From contig DDBY01000183.1 of the NCBI GenBank assembly GCA_002334985.1, forward strand, positions 1 through 6,473: a DNA stretch of 6,473 nt, written 5' to 3'. Made by a program: the position numbers and the translations under genes. The notes under the pieces are model-generated. The model was not told where the DNA came from and searched no databases. It saw nothing but the letters and a program-made list of their open reading frames with translations. Positions 5,613-6,473 of this stretch are shown in pieces (the stretch's first letter is position 1; the number at the start of each line of letters is the position of its first letter). The stretch comes from Micavibrio sp. UBA2020. GTDB lineage: Bacteria; Pseudomonadota; Alphaproteobacteria; Micavibrionales; UBA2020.

Positions 5613-6473
5613 ATGTTTTCATTCGAGAGCTATATAAATCTCCCCCTGGTCTGGGGCGGCCTGATTGCCACGGCGGTGCTGCTGTATGTGCTTTTGGACG
5701 GGTTTGACCTTGGCGTCGGGATACTCTTCCCCTTCGCGCCGACGGATAACTGCCGCAACCGCGCGATTAATTCCATCGCGCCTTTCTGGGATGGAAACGA
5801 AACCTGGCTGGTGCTGGGCGGTGGCGGTCTTTTTGCCGCTTTCCCCTTGGCTTACTCCATCGTGATGCCGGCCATGTATATCCCTGTGATTTGCATGCTG
5901 CTCTGTCTGATTTTCCGCGGGGTGGCGTTTGAATTCCGCTTCAAAGCGAACAGGTCAAAAAAACTTTGGGATATGTTTTTCCATTTCGGCTCGCTCGGCG
6001 CGGCTTTTATGCAGGGGGTTATCCTCGGCGGTTTGGTGCAGGGCATAGAGGTCGAGGGGCGCGGGTTTTCCGGTGGCGCCTTTGACTGGCTGACGGCTTT
6101 CAGTATCGTGACGGGTCTGGGTGTTGTCGCGGGGTATGTGCTCTTGGGCGCGACATGGCTTGTCATGAAAACGGAAGGGGAGACGCAAGGCTGGGCCCGC
6201 CGCGCGGCACAATATATTCTGGTTTTTGTGGCGATGTTCATGGGACTGGTCAGCCTGTGGGTTCCGTTTCTCGACACGTCCATTCACCTGCGCTGGTTCG
6301 ATGAATCCGTTCTGCCCTGGCTGCTGCCTATTCCGGTTTTGACCTTTGCGCTGTTTGTCTGGTTATTCGTCTCGCTGCGCAGGGGCGCGGAATATGCGCC
6401 GTTCCTGTGCAGTATCGGTATCTTCGCGCTGGGCTATTTGGGCCTCGGGGTCAGTCTGTGGCCGTGGGCTGTA
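5613..6473 (+). CDS. cydB: Cytochrome bd-type quinol oxidase subunit II, CioB-like (3' end cut by the window)
   Basis: The frame is open from the ATG at 5613 to the window end: 287 codons of an expected total of about 335-340, so the last membrane segment or so is missing. Subunit II partners subunit I in the inner membrane and stabilises its haems. Family motifs seen: LLDGFDLGVG (27-36), NSIAPFWDGNETWLV (53-67), FAAFP (74-78), FRGVAFEFR (101-109), and GVSLWPW (279-285) near the cut end. Asp60 matches E. coli CydB Asp58, and Glu107 stands where E. coli has Asp105; both E. coli residues are assigned to proton uptake, and the acidic character is kept. Membrane segments recur through the sequence (about 12-30, 64-82, 86-104, 122-142, 161-185, 200-219, 235-255, 264-283). 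No frameshift or internal stop was found in my translation. A small CydX-like subunit, if there is one, would lie beyond the window. Confidence 0.95.
   Translation, partial: MFSFESYINLPLVWGGLIATAVLLYVLLDGFDLGVGILFPFAPTDNCRNRAINSIAPFWDGNETWLVLGGGGLFAAFPLAYSIVMPAMYIPVICMLLCLIFRGVAFEFRFKANRSKKLWDMFFHFGSLGAAFMQGVILGGLVQGIEVEGRGFSGGAFDWLTAFSIVTGLGVVAGYVLLGATWLVMKTEGETQGWARRAAQYILVFVAMFMGLVSLWVPFLDTSIHLRWFDESVLPWLLPIPVLTFALFVWLFVSLRRGAEYAPFLCSIGIFALGYLGLGVSLWPWAV

Noticed and set aside
5852..6283. 143-codon minus-strand frame within cydB
   Set aside because: The plus-strand frame here encodes clear subunit II motifs; the antisense frame is a shadow.

Overview
The window looks like a piece of a Gram-negative, probably alphaproteobacterial, chromosome. 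The clues are moderately GC-rich coding DNA, a cyanide-insensitive-type (CioA-like, short Q-loop) cytochrome bd oxidase, and a glycine/aspartate-rich RTX protein with a type I secretion signal. The genus cannot be fixed from the sequence. No rRNA, tRNA, CRISPR array, insertion sequence or phage gene was seen.

Layout. (1) Positions 1-3213, + strand: the 3' part (1070 codons; the start lies outside the window) of a very large secreted calcium-binding repeat protein. It has 11 visible tandem modules of about 80-112 residues, each a predicted beta segment followed by RTX nonapeptides, and then a 93-residue C-terminal type I secretion target domain. (2) Positions 3221-4078, - strand: a complete alpha/beta hydrolase, convergent with the repeat gene and only 7 bp from it. 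(3) Positions 4079-4221: a 143-bp divergent intergenic region with AT-rich promoter-like sequence, a GC-rich hairpin followed by eight Ts, and ribosome binding sites for both flanking genes. (4) Positions 4222-5598, + strand: complete cytochrome bd quinol oxidase subunit I. (5) Positions 5613-6473, + strand: subunit II, 287 codons, cut by the window end. The two oxidase genes form an operon with a 14-bp gap.

How the genes work together. CydA/CioA and CydB/CioB form one membrane complex that oxidises quinol and reduces oxygen to water. The hydrolase and the RTX protein have no visible functional link to the oxidase or to each other. No type I secretion transporter genes are in the window. The most distinctive signal is inside the RTX array. 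Its modules fall into two classes whose hydrophobic residues covary at three separated positions, including across module junctions, and module length changes by one RTX nonapeptide at a time. No clearly new multi-gene system is visible.
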